Source: Megaleporinus macrocephalus (taxonomy: Eukaryota; Chordata; Actinopteri; Characiformes; Anostomidae). From it: a stretch of DNA of 64,000 bases. Below, piece by piece: positions 24,600-36,093 of this stretch. The DNA lies in assembly GCA_021613375.1 (NCBI GenBank), contig CM038710.1:31598195-31662194 (forward strand), read 5' to 3'. Within the stretch, counting starts at the first letter, position 1; the number at the start of each line of letters is the position of its first letter. A model generated the notes under the pieces. The model saw nothing but the letters and a program-made list of their open reading frames with translations, was not told the origin of the DNA and did no database searches. The translations under genes and the position numbers were made by a program.

Positions 24600-25270
24600 T
24601 CAGGTAATTCTCTGCCCTGTACGGGGGGGAGCGCTGAGCTTCTTCAGTGCTTTTTAAAGACATGCGCTCCGGCTCGTGCCCGTCACCACGCGCAGGTGCG
24701 TTAGACAGTTGTGAGGGGTTCTTCTTACCGTGGATCCGCCGCCGCTCCGCCGTGCCTGCGTCGCGCGCTCCGGCTTCTCCCGGCTCCTCGAGCTCAGGGA
24801 GCCTACTACGTCCAGAGGCTGCGAGCTCCGCGCGCGCGCTCGCCACTTCTTGACTCGCGCACTGGATCGCGCCTTCGACGCGCTGCGCGAGATGCTTGCT
24901 GTCGTCCATCATTCACAGAGTCCTGGCCTGACGAGAGGAGGCAAACGCCGCGGCGCGAGGCTCATCACCACCGCGAGCGCGAGAGACCTCCGTCTGCGCG
25001 GGTCCGTGACTTCACGTACACTACACTGCCTGCAAGTACACTAAACTGAGTGGAGGAGTTCCATGACGACAGTTACCTCAGCGTGCAGGTGTGAAGAGAG
25101 AGAGAGAGAGAGAGAGAGATGGTGGAAAGAAAGACAGAAGAGAGAGAGAGAGAGAGAGATAAGAGAGGGAGAGTAAGAGAGAGCGTGTTGTAGGGGTGGG
25201 CATATAGGAGGCAGCGCATTTTGTGCGCCTCGCGCGGAAAGAACAGACCAGCGAGGAGAGCGATGACGAA
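24600..25270 (-). promoter_or_regulatory. kazn: CpG island with kazrin promoter and 5' UTR
   Basis: Around the kazrin first exon the sequence changes from AT-rich to strongly CpG-rich, with runs such as CGCCGCGGCGCG and CCGCGCGCGCGC. CpG is scarce in most of the rest of the window. The segment upstream of the minus-strand ATG (24913 to about 25080) would be 5' UTR and core promoter, followed outward by GA tracts at 25098-25120 and 25140-25160. No TATA box is evident, as is usual for CpG-island promoters. The exact start of transcription cannot be set from sequence. Confidence 0.7.
24729..24912 (-). CDS. kazn: kazrin exon 1 (N-terminus)
   Basis: Read on the minus strand from 24912, the exon encodes 61 codons plus one base. 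It begins MMDDSKHLAQRVEGAIQCAS and continues QEVASARAELAAS. From memory, human kazrin begins MMEDNKQLALRIDGAVQSAS, then QEVTNLRAELTAT, so the first 33 residues align without gaps. The rest (PELEEPGEAG, then RDAGTAERRRIH) is Glu/Ala/Arg-rich and not obviously conserved, as in mammals where this part is low complexity. The exon ends at CACG/GTAAGAAG, a good donor in phase 1. Kazrin is a coiled-coil and SAM-domain protein that binds periplakin and p120-catenin-type partners at cell junctions and has roles in endosome traffic. Only the N-terminus is here; the coiled coil and SAM domains would lie beyond position 1. Teleosts often have two kazrin genes, and which one this is cannot be told. Confidence 0.85.
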
Positions 25271-25439
25271 CGTCCCTCTAAATGGATCGTACCATCTGTC
25301 AGAATGACGGGGGTGACCAGAGAATTAAACATCCCCATAAATCCCGTTTACATTTCCACTTCAATTCAAAATGAACTGTCAGACTGTATGTGATCCCGAG
25401 TCCTTCATCAATACGAGCTATTAGAGATAGATTTCCACC

Positions 25440-25440
<1 letters not shown>

Positions 25441-25518
<78 letters not shown>

Positions 25519-25647
25519 AGCATCATAGCTGCTATTAACTGTGCTTATGCCACATGAAAGCTTGATGGAACCCCTGGAGACCCCTGTAAACTGATAAAAA
25601 ATCTTTATCACAGTGTAAAGAAAACTAACTTTCACTTCTGACACATC

Positions 25648-25686
<39 letters not shown>

Positions 25687-26038
25687 CATCAACTCTCTGT
25701 CTTTCCATCATATCTCACTCTCTCTCTGGCCATTATTTCTCTCTCGCTCTCTCTCTCTCTTTTTCCATTATCTTTCTCCGTGTGTCTCTTTCCATCTCTC
25801 TCACTCAATTTCTCTCATATTTCTCCCCTATTCATTGTCATCTCTCTTTCTCTTTCTATCATTTTCACTCTTCATCCTTTTTCGTTCCCATCATCTTTCT
25901 CTCTCTCTCTCTCTCCCTACATCATTTCTTTCTATCTTTCCATAATTTATCTGTCTATCTTCTTTAACATTATCTCCGTCACTCTCTTTTTCTATTTCTA
26001 CATCATTCTCTTCTCTTTCTGTCTCACTTTCTCCCCCC

Positions 26039-26070
<32 letters not shown>

Positions 26071-26083
26071 GTCTCTCTCTAGA
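25441..26083. repeat. CT-rich low-complexity block with (CT)n and (CA)n tracts
   Basis: A (CT)n tract (25441-25493) passes directly into (CA)n (25494-25520). After a 130-bp gap comes another (CT)n (25653-25684), and then a 350-bp pyrimidine-rich stretch to 26083. Ser/Leu- and Arg/Glu-rich frames predicted here are products of the repeats. Confidence 0.9.
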
Positions 26084-26258
26084 GCTTAACACAAGTGGTG
26101 TATATGGGATGGAAGTGTGGGTGGAGAACACATATCATTATGAAAGCAGTTTATTTAGTCTGTTGTGGACTATAAAGGCCTGTCAATAAAATTATATGCT
26201 AAATTTTTTACATGTGCTTCAGATAATGGGCACTGCCTAACGCTCTACTGAGCAGGGA

Positions 26259-26291
<33 letters not shown>
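26259..26291. repeat. (GT)n microsatellite
   Basis: GT tract of about 32 bp followed by GA-rich sequence. Confidence 0.9.
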
Positions 26292-26296
<5 letters not shown>

Positions 26297-26974
26297 CAGA
26301 GAGAGAGAGAGATTGAAAGAGAGAGAAACAGGACTCTGTCTGTCTCTCTCTCTGTAAGGACGTTGTATAATGAAAGGTCAATATGTTGAGTGATTTCATT
26401 AGTTCTGATGGGCATTAGCCTTTTCCAGATGGGCTGTCCTTCTCTTTCCTATTAGTTCTCACTCTTTTTCTCTTTTATATCAAAACCCATGCATACCATT
26501 ACACAGACGCCTCAACAACTAAATATAACACCACATTTTTCAGTATTACAGATTTTCTCGATGGCTGAAATAGATTTAACGACACTGCTGTTCACTTCAC
26601 CTTCACTGTTACTCTCTAAGCGGAGCAGAAGTGTCTTTGTGTAAATGTGTTAACATGTTTTCATCAGTCATTTTTCACATACTGTCACAGACAGCTTTTA
26701 GAAAATAGCTGATATGACTGCTTTCAGCACCCGTGTCTACTATATAGTGCATGACTGTTACCTGAGCAATTAGTCATCATCAGACGCCAAATATACACAC
26801 ATGTACAGCTTAATGTGGTGTTTGTTTATAGAGGAAGCCCTTCAAGGAAAAGAGCCAATCACCTTGCTTGTTACACTGTGATCAGGGAAGGGTCAGCTGT
26901 ATTGCAGGGCTAGTGAGGAAAGATAATCATATGTTTGTCATTACTGAGTCAACTGTAACAAGGCTTATTAGTGA

Positions 26975-27250
26975 TTTCAAAGGATCCGGGTTCGATCCCC
27001 AGTCTAGGCTGTTCTGTGTGGAGTGTGCATGTTCTCCCTGTGCTTGAGTGAGTTTCCTCCCACAGTCCAAACAAATGCATGTTAGCTTGATTGGTCACTC
27101 TCAATTGCCAGTAGGTAATTGAGAGTGAACGATGGACTGGTGCCCTGTCCATGGTGTACCCCACCTTTTCCTGATGACGCTGGGATTGTTTCTAGCCCCC
27201 CTGTGACCCCAACTAGCAGGATAAAGTGGAAGATAATGGATGGATGGATA
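26975..27250 (+). mobile_element. tRNA-headed SINE-like repeat
   Basis: This copy keeps part of the tRNA-like head, with the RNA polymerase III B-box-like sequence GGGTTCGATCCCC. The family body follows (TCCTCCCACAGTCCAAACAA, GTCCATGGTGTACCCCACCT), and the tail is GATAAAGTGGAAGATAATGG with ATGG repeats. The B box is what suggests a tRNA origin. Confidence 0.75.
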
Positions 27251-27309
27251 CCGTAACTTGACCTTCAGTCTGTTTTAATTGATGTTTAGTGAGTAATTGG
27301 ATGAAGTCA

Positions 27310-27790
27310 CTCTCCTGATGATCAGTTGCAGTGTCTGAGAGAACTTTTGCTTTTGTGTTTATTGTTTCGTGGAAGTTTGACCATTTGACAAAGAAGAAAA
27401 ACTGTAAGTGCTTCCATTATATCAGCGAGACAGTCCCTCAGGTTACCACAGAAACCTGCAGGACTAGTTTTTTCCACATGTTCAAAATTCAGTCTTAGAA
27501 TTTGGTTGAATTCCCTGCTTCTTATGTTAAAAGTAATCCCAAACACATTCAGTGATGCTGAGGTCTGGACTCAATTGGGGTGGTCAGTCCATTGTTCTTA
27601 GAATGACAGCAGCTTCCTTGTTTGATGTGTGTGTATCTCCTCTTATCAGTGTCCTCCTACAGTGAAAGGATGGACAGAAGTAAATTTTTTTCTGATCTGA
27701 AGAGAGACTGGAGCTTGATTTTCTCGTCTTTCTCAAAGATGTACTCTTTATCTGATATCTGATAGTGGCAGTGTTGGTGGTCATGCAGGT
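27310..27790 (-). pseudogene. Tc1-like transposase remnant
   Basis: On the minus strand, sequence around 27550-27590 reads PPQLSPDLSITECVWDYF, which matches the [14 protein letters not shown] region of Tc1-like transposases holding the third catalytic acid. The Trp codon before PPQ is a stop. Downstream the frame continues into ADIMEALTVFLLCQMVKLP, a poor match to the usual C-terminus. The fragment is decayed and lacks the first part of the catalytic domain. Confidence 0.6.
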
Positions 27791-27992
27791 CTTGCACGGT
27801 TATTAGGTGCTTCATTCTTTTTAAATTTTTTAATTAATTATTGAATTTTGACTTTCTCCTCCTCTACGTCTCTGATGTTTGAACAGTGCTGCAGTTTAGT
27901 CTTATTTAATGTAGTAACCATGCAGCTCTGTAGAATAAATGTGATGGAGCCGGTCAGAGACCCCTCCCATTATTAAACAAGGGTAAGAGACA

Positions 27993-28159
27993 AAGAGAGA
28001 GAGAGTGAGAGAGAAAGAGAGAGAGAGAGAGAAAGTGCCCAACTGCACAACTGCCAGCTGAACAATGCAGAGTCATTTATTCTAATTTAATATTTATCTG
28101 CTGAAGGAGGTGAGTTATCAGCGAAGAGTAAATGGAAACACAGCCAAGTGTGACCAGGG

Positions 28160-28225
<66 letters not shown>
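27993..28225. repeat. (GA)n and (GT)n-(GA)n tracts
   Basis: A GA-rich tract (27993-28032) and, 130 bp on, a GT tract (28162-28202) passing straight into a GA tract (28202-28225). Confidence 0.9.
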
Positions 28226-29050
28226 AAGAAAGACAGGATGGGTTATGTCCATTAGCTGGAACATTATAAAATAAAACTCCTACTCTGTTATCATAATTAA
28301 GGCTACCCAATAGAGTTTTGTCTGTCAAGGGGAAAAAGGCGCTATTCACGGGCTTCCTCCGCCTTCAGCAAGCTTTTTAAAAATGCCTGAGACTCACTCA
28401 CTCTGCCCTACCACCGCTCACACTGAACAAAAACCACTCAGTAGCTCTACTGATGAAAGGACTTCCCCTGCGTTCAAGAATTCAGAGTATTGCACTTGTT
28501 CCAACCTTACTCTGTATCACAATGATCACTGTATTTTATAATTCTTTCCCTAAAGTGGGCTTATGCACCAAAAACTGTCAGAATTCATTATTCATGACCT
28601 CCCTTTGTTCTGTAGAATGTTTTGTCCCTGTGCTTTTAAAGGGGAATTTCACCGTTTTATTAATTTACTACATAACTGAGTCAATGAAGGTGCAATCTGT
28701 GAAAGTTTTAGTTTAAAACATTCAAGAAACCACTAAACTTATCAACAAGATGGGAAGAAATAGGTGATTTGATAGTGTCTCAAAGACATCTATTTATTCT
28801 GCAGAAATATCTAGTGAAGTTAGCATGCTAACCCGCTTGCTGCCTCATAAGGTGATAGTGGATCACTGTAGCATGGAGTTTGCCGTCAGTCCAGCAGGCG
28901 AGGATGAAGAAAGAGGTAGGAAAGAATAGCTGAAACTTTTGGCAAATGAATGCTGCCATACACTCCCAAGCGAGAAACCATGAGCAGCAGAAAATAAGTG
29001 ATATAAACGGGGACTATTATGCTGATTGTCAATGTTAATATGGTTGTCAA

Positions 29051-29752
29051 TAGAGATGGAAGGATCGATCGGCTATGTATCGGTATCGGCCAATTTTTAA
29101 TCAAAATATGTGATCGGTTATCGCCCGATATTTCTCCAGTTTTGCCGATCCCAAGAGCCGATCAATGCCGTTAAACAAATGAGCTTAATTTCTGTATTTC
29201 CAGCTAGTGTTTCATCCAGGAAGAGGATACCTCCGTGAAACCCCCCTCCAGCCAGCTCCTTGCAATTCCTATGTGAACCACTAGGTGGAAATACACACCC
29301 TTTTCACAGACTGACTAAAGCAGCGGCCTTGCAAGAACAGTTCACAGCGTTCACCACATGCGCTGATAGAAAACACTGTTCGTCTGGCAGTTGGTAAAAT
29401 CAGCGTCCCTCGCGGGGGAACCAAGACAAAGACATTTAACACTACTGATCTGATACAGCACTTAAGAGAGCACCACAGTAGAGCTAGCACGCACAGCTAG
29501 CACAGCTAGCACAAAACAAACAACCCAGAAAACCATGCAGACCACATTTAACCGGTACAAACAGTACAGCAGCAGCAACAGCCAGAGAGCTGAAGAAATC
29601 ACAGCCAAAGTGACTGAGCTTTTAGCGCTAGATAACTACGTTTCAACCATGTTTTATGACTTATGACTATCCGTATTGGCTAACCCGCTGATCGCGCTTA
29701 AAGGTGATCTGCGATCGGAATCGGCCTCAAAAACGCTGGTCAGTCCATCTCT
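29051..29752. mobile_element. hAT transposon, internally deleted
   Basis: The element starts TAGAGATGGAAGGATCG and ends GGTCAGTCCATCTCTA. It is flanked by perfect 8-bp copies of GTTGTCAA (29043-29050 and 29753-29760). GATCGG/CCGATC motifs cluster inside both ends. The middle keeps part of a BED zinc-finger region, with a frame reading SVPRGGTKTKTFNTTDLIQH then LREHH. Stops follow and most of the transposase is gone. Confidence 0.8.
29398..29490 (+). pseudogene. BED zinc-finger remnant of a hAT transposase
   Basis: The frame TKTFNTTDLIQHLREHH has the spacing of the C-terminal half of a BED finger, where the final two His bind zinc (xxLxxHLRxxH). The cysteine half is not in frame upstream. It lies inside the hAT element at 29051-29752. 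Confidence 0.55.
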
Positions 29753-29834
29753 AGTTGTCAATGTTATTACTGGCTTCTACTACAACAGATTTACAATCTT
29801 TGTTTTCCCAAAACTATACTGTTAAACAAAGGTT

Positions 29835-30035
29835 AGGCTTAAGGTTTAGTTATTTATATAGTGCCTTTAACAACAGATGTTGTCACAAAGCAGCTTTACG
29901 GGTCCAACCCCCAATGAGCAAGCCAGAGGCAACAGTGGCAAAAAAAACTCCCTCGGAGCAAGAGGAAGAAACCTCGAGAGGAACCAGAATCAAATAGGGG
30001 AACCCATCCTCCTCTGGTCGACCTCAGATAGCACT
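29835..30035 (+). repeat. dispersed repeat typical of ostariophysan fishes
   Basis: Contains ATAGTGCCTTTAACAACAGA, TGTCACAAAGCAGCTTTAC, CCAATGAGCAAGCCAGAGGC, AAAACTCCCT and GAAGAAACCTCGAGAGGAAC in that order. I know this arrangement as a highly repeated sequence in characins and catfishes, from memory. The frames across it are not coding. Confidence 0.6.
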
Positions 30036-31994
30036 TTTTCTAGTGTATATCTGTATTCACCCTTTCTCTGAAATGCTCTGTTAGAGCTCCTGTGTCTTTA
30101 AGTCCCGCCTCACAACGAGCTCAGTGTGTTCTGTTTGGTCAGCTCCTCCTCTCTGTTCTGACTGGTCAACCACCAGAGTGGCACCTTGCTACAAGTTCCG
30201 CTTCCACACCGCTGTGGCTGTTCTTTAACAGTTCTGCTGAATCAGTTTGAGCCAGAATCGGATCCTGAAAGTCAGGTAGAATGAGTTAGTAGACCTTATT
30301 TGCCTTTGCAAGCCAGACTGGAGCAGGATGTTTCAGAGTGGTGAGATTTTACCTTATTAGCTCTCTGTTTTTTGTGTAAGTGCGGACCAAGCTTGTCGAT
30401 AGGCAGCCAATAAAGACTGCGTTATGAGATGACGCCACCTTGAAAAAGAGAAAAGGGCTGAATTTCCAATGAGGCGTTTCAGGCTGTTGAGAAAAGTGGT
30501 TTCTGTGGAAGAGAGTTTCTTCCCCTGGTGTTTACTTTTACCTTGCAGACTGTTTACATGCACATAAAGCCACATAGCACACTAAAGCAGAGAGAAAGAA
30601 AAGCATAATAGGTTCATTTTAAGATGTAATTAAAGTCATTCTGAGTGGTTTGATGTGAAGTGCTCCATTCTAGAGAAACTTCCAAGTTCAAGTACACAGT
30701 CATGGCATAAACCTGTAACTTAAGAAATGAGTGAGCTGAACTGCTGTAGGCTGTGTAGGCATGTGTATGTAAATGTGTTGGTTTTTGTGACATCACAGTA
30801 CGAATGAATTGAAAATGCCCTGCAGTTTAGTTTTCCTATACGGGCCACAGGGGCTGAGGAGGATTTCAAGTTTTACATATTACATCAAACACTTTGAATT
30901 TGAATGTGAAACGTCAGATCTCTTTAGTTTTCTAAGATTTGGGACGTTTAATAGAATTAGATTGCGGCTTTCATTCCATCAGGCTTCAAACATTCCATCC
31001 ATTTTTTTCCCACTAACATCCCAGATCATTATCATACACAGGCTGCTCTATATTCTACCCAAAGGATGCGCTCGTTATCAGACTCACTCAACTCTAATTG
31101 CACTTTCGCTAAAGAACCTCAGCACAAAAAGTGAATACATTGTCTGCGCCGAATAAAGGATTATTAAACCTCACCGCGGGGTTAATGATCCGTTCTGCCT
31201 TAACCTCATTCAAGAATTACATTCACCACAGTAAAGCCTGCCTTGAGGAGGGAAACAGTGAGAAGAGCGTTCGCATTTGAGAGAGTGTGTGTGTGTGTGG
31301 GTGTGTTGGCTGTTGTGGAGCAGTTCCCTCTGATGAAACCTATCATTAATCCTCTTCTAGCTCCAGAGAAATCAGACTGTCCAATCTTTGCTTAGACAGC
31401 CCAATCCTCCTCAGACCACTATTCCATTTCTGGCGGACAAATAACCTGATTGGAAACATTAGATAAACGATGAGGTGCTCAGCAGTGCGTGAATCTCCAG
31501 TCTGGTATTATTTCATTAAAAGCCCAGTCAGGATTTCGCAGCACTGGCAGGCATTAAGAAACTCGCTAAAATATGGTGTGCGTGCGCAACTGCGAGTTAG
31601 CCTCTAACGCCTGAAATAATAATCTAGGAGTCAGAGCTGTCTGCTCAGATTTGGCGGGAGTTTTTCAGACCACACGTCTTTACGCGTTAGTCGCACACGC
31701 AGACTCAAAAAGAAGGTGTGGCTTTAGGTCCCAAATGTAAAATCAACAATTATACTGAAGACGTGATGATGATGGTGGAAAACTCACTCACATCATAAGA
31801 AGACACATCTTTAAATCTTTTAAATCTGTTTAAATACACATTCAGTGTACTCGCAAATGTCAGATTATCCACCCCCCCATCCCCTCCACTACCCTCCACT
31901 CCCCTGCTGAGGCACAGCCAGTGTTACAAAATGTTCTTCTGTATGTTGCATGCAGTTACACAACTCCAGGTCTCCAAATTCCTCGAATATTACA

Positions 31995-32362
31995 CAGAGT
32001 AACTTTAAACATCCCCCCATTCATCGTCTTCTGCTTTATCCTTCTAGTTGGGGGGCTGGAGTCAATCCCAGCACCACTGGACGAAGTCCACCATGGACAG
32101 GTTGCCAGTCCATCGCACGGCCAACACACACCCATAGGCAATTTAGAGTGAGCGATCAACCTAACATGCATGTGTTTGGACTGTGGGAGGAAACTGGTGT
32201 ACCTGGAGGAAACCGGTGTACCTGGAGGAAACCAGTGTACCTGGAAGAAACCCACTCAAGCACAAGAAGAACATGCAAACTTCACACAGAACAGCCAGGA
32301 CCGGGAATCGAACCCTTGCTGCGAGGCGACAGTGCTAACCACTACACCATCGTGCTGCCCTA
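31995..32362 (-). mobile_element. tRNA-headed SINE-like repeat with an internal expansion
   Basis: A reverse-oriented copy of the family, with head motif AGTGCTAACCACTACACCAT at 32329-32348 and B-box-like GGGAATCGAACCC near 32302. At 32187-32252 the segment GTACCTGGAGGAAACCGGT, present once or not at all in the other copies, is repeated in tandem three to four times. Confidence 0.75.
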
Positions 32363-32387
32363 CTAACTTTAAATGGTAGGTTTATTA

Positions 32388-32394
32388 TTATTTG

Positions 32395-32442
<48 letters not shown>

Positions 32443-32443
32443 G
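32388..32443. repeat. (TTA)n microsatellite
   Basis: TTA trinucleotide tract of about 50 bp. Confidence 0.95.
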
Positions 32444-34509
32444 TTAACTATTTGGATTTAACCTTTCCATTTCTACAAATAATTTCACTGACATACTGCA
32501 TAACAGTGAATTTAAAAAGCCACACTACTCGTGAGTGTAACTAAAATTATATGCATCTCCTGTAACATTAGCTAGATCACACAAGAGGAACACACACACA
32601 ACAAATGGCAGCTTTGCCTATTAATTAAATAGTTCTTCATGATATTTCATGAAATTAGAAAAAAAGAAAAAAAGAAACAGAAGAAGAAGCTTGATGCTGA
32701 TTATAAGAACAGTAATAGAAATAAACAAGTTCTTTAGTCTTTACTAATGCTAGCCAAGCAAAGCCTATCATTCTAGCTAGCATATACTATGAATACCCCC
32801 AATGACTTACTTAATATGCTAAATATACACCCCCACATCTGCATGCACAGTTCTAAAGGGGTGGCATGAGTGGCCAACGCCACCCCCGTGCAATCTGATT
32901 GCCTATTCAAAACATTGCTGACACATGGGGCAGGTATTAGCACCTTTAAGAACAGAGTTATCAGAATTTGAATCAGTTGAAGTGCAATCATTCAGTAGAG
33001 TTACAGAGATTATGTTGGACCCTGTCATTGGGCCAGTGGAGAAAAGCAAGAACTAATGTTAAGGGAAACTGGATTTCCCTCATTTTTATTTAGTTATATG
33101 TTAACATGGTTAAAGTTTCAAAATGCTATTCCTCTAACTTCCCAGTCCATATAGAGAAACAATACTGAAAAGGAAATTCACTCTTCCTGTGTTGTCACAA
33201 GAACCAACTCGTTTCTCTCCAAGTTTACCGCAGTGGTTGTCAAAGAAGACCTTTGGGAAATGCAGTCTAACCTATGAATGAATGCTTTGTGAATGAGGCA
33301 CAATATTTATGTTATATCAGCCTTAAAGGCACAGTTACAGCCTATTAAAGTGTTTAAGAGGATGGAGAGAAGTTGGGAAATGGTCATGTGCAATGCAATA
33401 TGTCCAATTGTTCCTTCAAACCACATAAATGTTATAAGTGGACCTCAAGGGAAAAATACAAAGTGCAAGAGGAATGTAGGACATGTGGCCTTTAAGGAGT
33501 TGACAGGCTATTCCATCACCCTGGGGAGCTCCTTCCACCAAGATATCCTACCAATTGAAATTATAAATGCCCTTTAATTGTGTCTGTTTTAACAGGAACT
33601 GTCTTATATGGTTCAATTTCTTATTATGTCTCTTCTTCTTTAAACCAACAATACTCCATAGAAATGGATGCATTCATGGGCAGAACATGGCCAGGTCAAT
33701 TATTCAGCCACTTAAATGACAGTAATATGTGAGTTATTTAGTTATGAGAGTGAGAAAGGCTGGGCTTACATACAGGCCCTCAGGGTTTAATGGGTTAAAT
33801 ACATCAGTGCACTATGTGACCCAGTCTGCCTCAAGAGTCAGGATTAGTCTACAGTAGTCTTCTGCTTTATCTCACCTCTCTGCCTTTTTCACTCAAACAC
33901 ACACACACACACACACATGGTTCCCCGAAGACATTCACGTACGAGAAGTGTACATGCCCCCTCCAAAAAAAAGTGGCCCTAGGTCTTTTTTCATCTCTAT
34001 AGTAACGACTGGTCGTCTGGTGTCAGTCAGGTGTTTCCGTGGTAACTGCCAGGTTGTGATTGGTCAGAGGTCTTCTGGGATATGAGGGCCAGATGGCATT
34101 ATGGGATATGTAAGTCATCCGTGACATGCGCCCCTTGAGAACCAGCTGAGCCTTACACACTGACCAGAGAGGCTGTAGGTACGTGTGTGTGTATTTGGGG
34201 TGGGGGGGTGTTGGGTGTGTGTTAAGACCGACTGAGCTTGATGAGAAGTACCTAATTGACTCTGCCAGGCCTTATGACACCTTGTTCACTCCCCAGCTGA
34301 CTTGGTGGTGAGAAAAGCTGCACATTTTGTGTGCTGTGTGTTTGTGTGTGGTGCATGAACTGATGAGTTGTAATTTCACTACATACCAAATACAGATTCA
34401 CTGAAAGCACTTCAGTTTATTTTGGTTCAAACTAATTATCAGGAAAATTAACAAAGCTCAAATAAAAACTTCAGAAAAGATCCTCTCAGGCGAATTAAAC
34501 TGTGTATGT

Positions 34510-35040
34510 GTGTATATAAACCAGGTTTATGCCACAATGCGGGGACCAAAACTGGGTCATATACTCTGGCCCATATACTGGGGATCTTTTGTTCTTGTGG
34601 GGACCAAAAGCTGATTAGAATTAGGGTTTGGGTTTGGGTAAGGTTAAGAGTAAAGGTAATGTTAAAGTTAGGGCAAGGTCATGGTAAGGTTAAGGATAAG
34701 GTTAAGGTTAAGGGTAAGGTTAAGGTTAAGGTTAAGGTTAAAATTAAGATTAAGGTTAAGGTTAAGGTTAAGATTAAGGTTAAGGTTAAGGTTAAGGTTA
34801 AGGTTAAGATTAAGATTAAGCTTAAGCTTAAGGTTAAGGGTAAGGTTAAGGGTACGGGTAAAGGTAAGGGTAAGGGTTAGAGTCGGAGTTAGGGTTATTG
34901 TAAAATACTAGGATAATAGCAGACCTGGTTTGGGGTTTGAGTAAGTCTCCAGGAAATTAATGGAAGTCTATGTATTGACTCCACATTGTATGTATTGAAT
35001 CCAAATCGTGTGTGGGTGTGTGTGTGTGTGGTTGGTGTGG
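34510..35040 (+). repeat. telomere-like composite repeat (TTAGGG/TTAAGG-rich)
   Basis: A core at 34620-34890 of degenerate hexamers, mostly GGTTAA and GGTTAG, lies between flanks with CCACAATGCGGGGACC, TTGTGGGGACCAAAAGC and, on the other side, TGGAAGTCTATGTATTGACT and a GT-rich end. The flanking motifs recur, inverted, at 54755-55840. Lys/Val- and Arg/Leu-repeat frames here are artefacts of the hexamers. Confidence 0.75.
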
Positions 35041-36093
35041 GGGGGAGGTACATTATGAATTGTAGTGTAATGTGGTTTCTATAAGGTAGGAGGGGGCAGC
35101 CAATCCACCAAGGACAGATGGAAAATGAGGGAGAGAGAGAGAGCGTGAGAGAGACAGGCACCCCCCCTTTCACACCCCCCACACACACACTCAATGAAAA
35201 CCCAAACTCACTCAGTCATACACACTGCTCTGCCAGTCAGCTGGGACTGAACATTATCTCAAGGTCACAAACGATTTTACCCATTTTAGCCTAACCTGAG
35301 CACCGTTACCTCTAGTTCTTACTGTGTGAATTCAGTGTTCAGAAACACACAGGATAGGAAAGTTAGAATGTTGGTAAAACTAAAATACAAACCCATTTTA
35401 TGAAGCTTCCAGTTCCTGTGCTGATGTTACTCCCATAGGCTGACTCTGTGGTTTAGCATGCAGCAGTACTACTGGTGTACTGCTTAATTGCTGAGGTGTG
35501 CTTATTCCAGACATAATGATAGTACTTACAGTTGACCGGGGCAGCTCTAGCAAAAATGTCACAAATAGCAGGAATTGCTGTTCTACTGCCACTGTTTTGG
35601 CTATGTGCTTGATTTTATACACCTATTAGCAATGGGTGTAGCTGAAACACTCAAACTCAATAATTACTTTCCCAAACCATTCCCAATGTAATAAAACCAT
35701 CAACGAAATGTAAAGTAATAATAGGTTTGATTGAGTTTTGGTATGTCAAAGCCATCTATGTTGCAGATATATCTACAGACGTTAACATGCTAACCAGCTA
35801 TCCCAGCCTCATTTTTCTAGTCTTGTCTTGTCCAATACAAGGGGATGAAGAAATAGCACTGCACCTATAGCGCATTATAATCTCTTAATCATGTTTAACG
35901 TCCATCTTCAAATTTGATCATTTTAAGGCTAGGCAACTTGTGGCAAGTAATTAATTTAAAAACAATCAAATGCTCCCAGCAAAAATCCACATTCAGCAGC
36001 AAACAAAAGAGGTGATTTAGATAGAAGCTGAAGACACTCTTGCTGTGTAAAGGGATCATGGTTGATGCTGAACTCACAATATTTTTTCTAGAC

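Noticed and set aside
24647..25049. Plus-strand Arg/Ala-rich frames through the CpG island
   Set aside because: Antisense shadows of the kazrin exon and its GC-rich 5' region.
26990..27010. Possible tRNA gene at GGGTTCGATCCCC
   Set aside because: Only a B-box-like sequence is present, with no cloverleaf; it is part of the SINE head.
30809..31156. 115-codon frame on the plus strand
   Set aside because: No family resemblance, no splice context and mixed composition; treated as a chance frame in a possible non-coding block.
34506..34911. Frames with Lys-Val and Arg-Leu repeats
   Set aside because: Direct translation of telomere-like hexamers; overlapping frames give equally long repeats.
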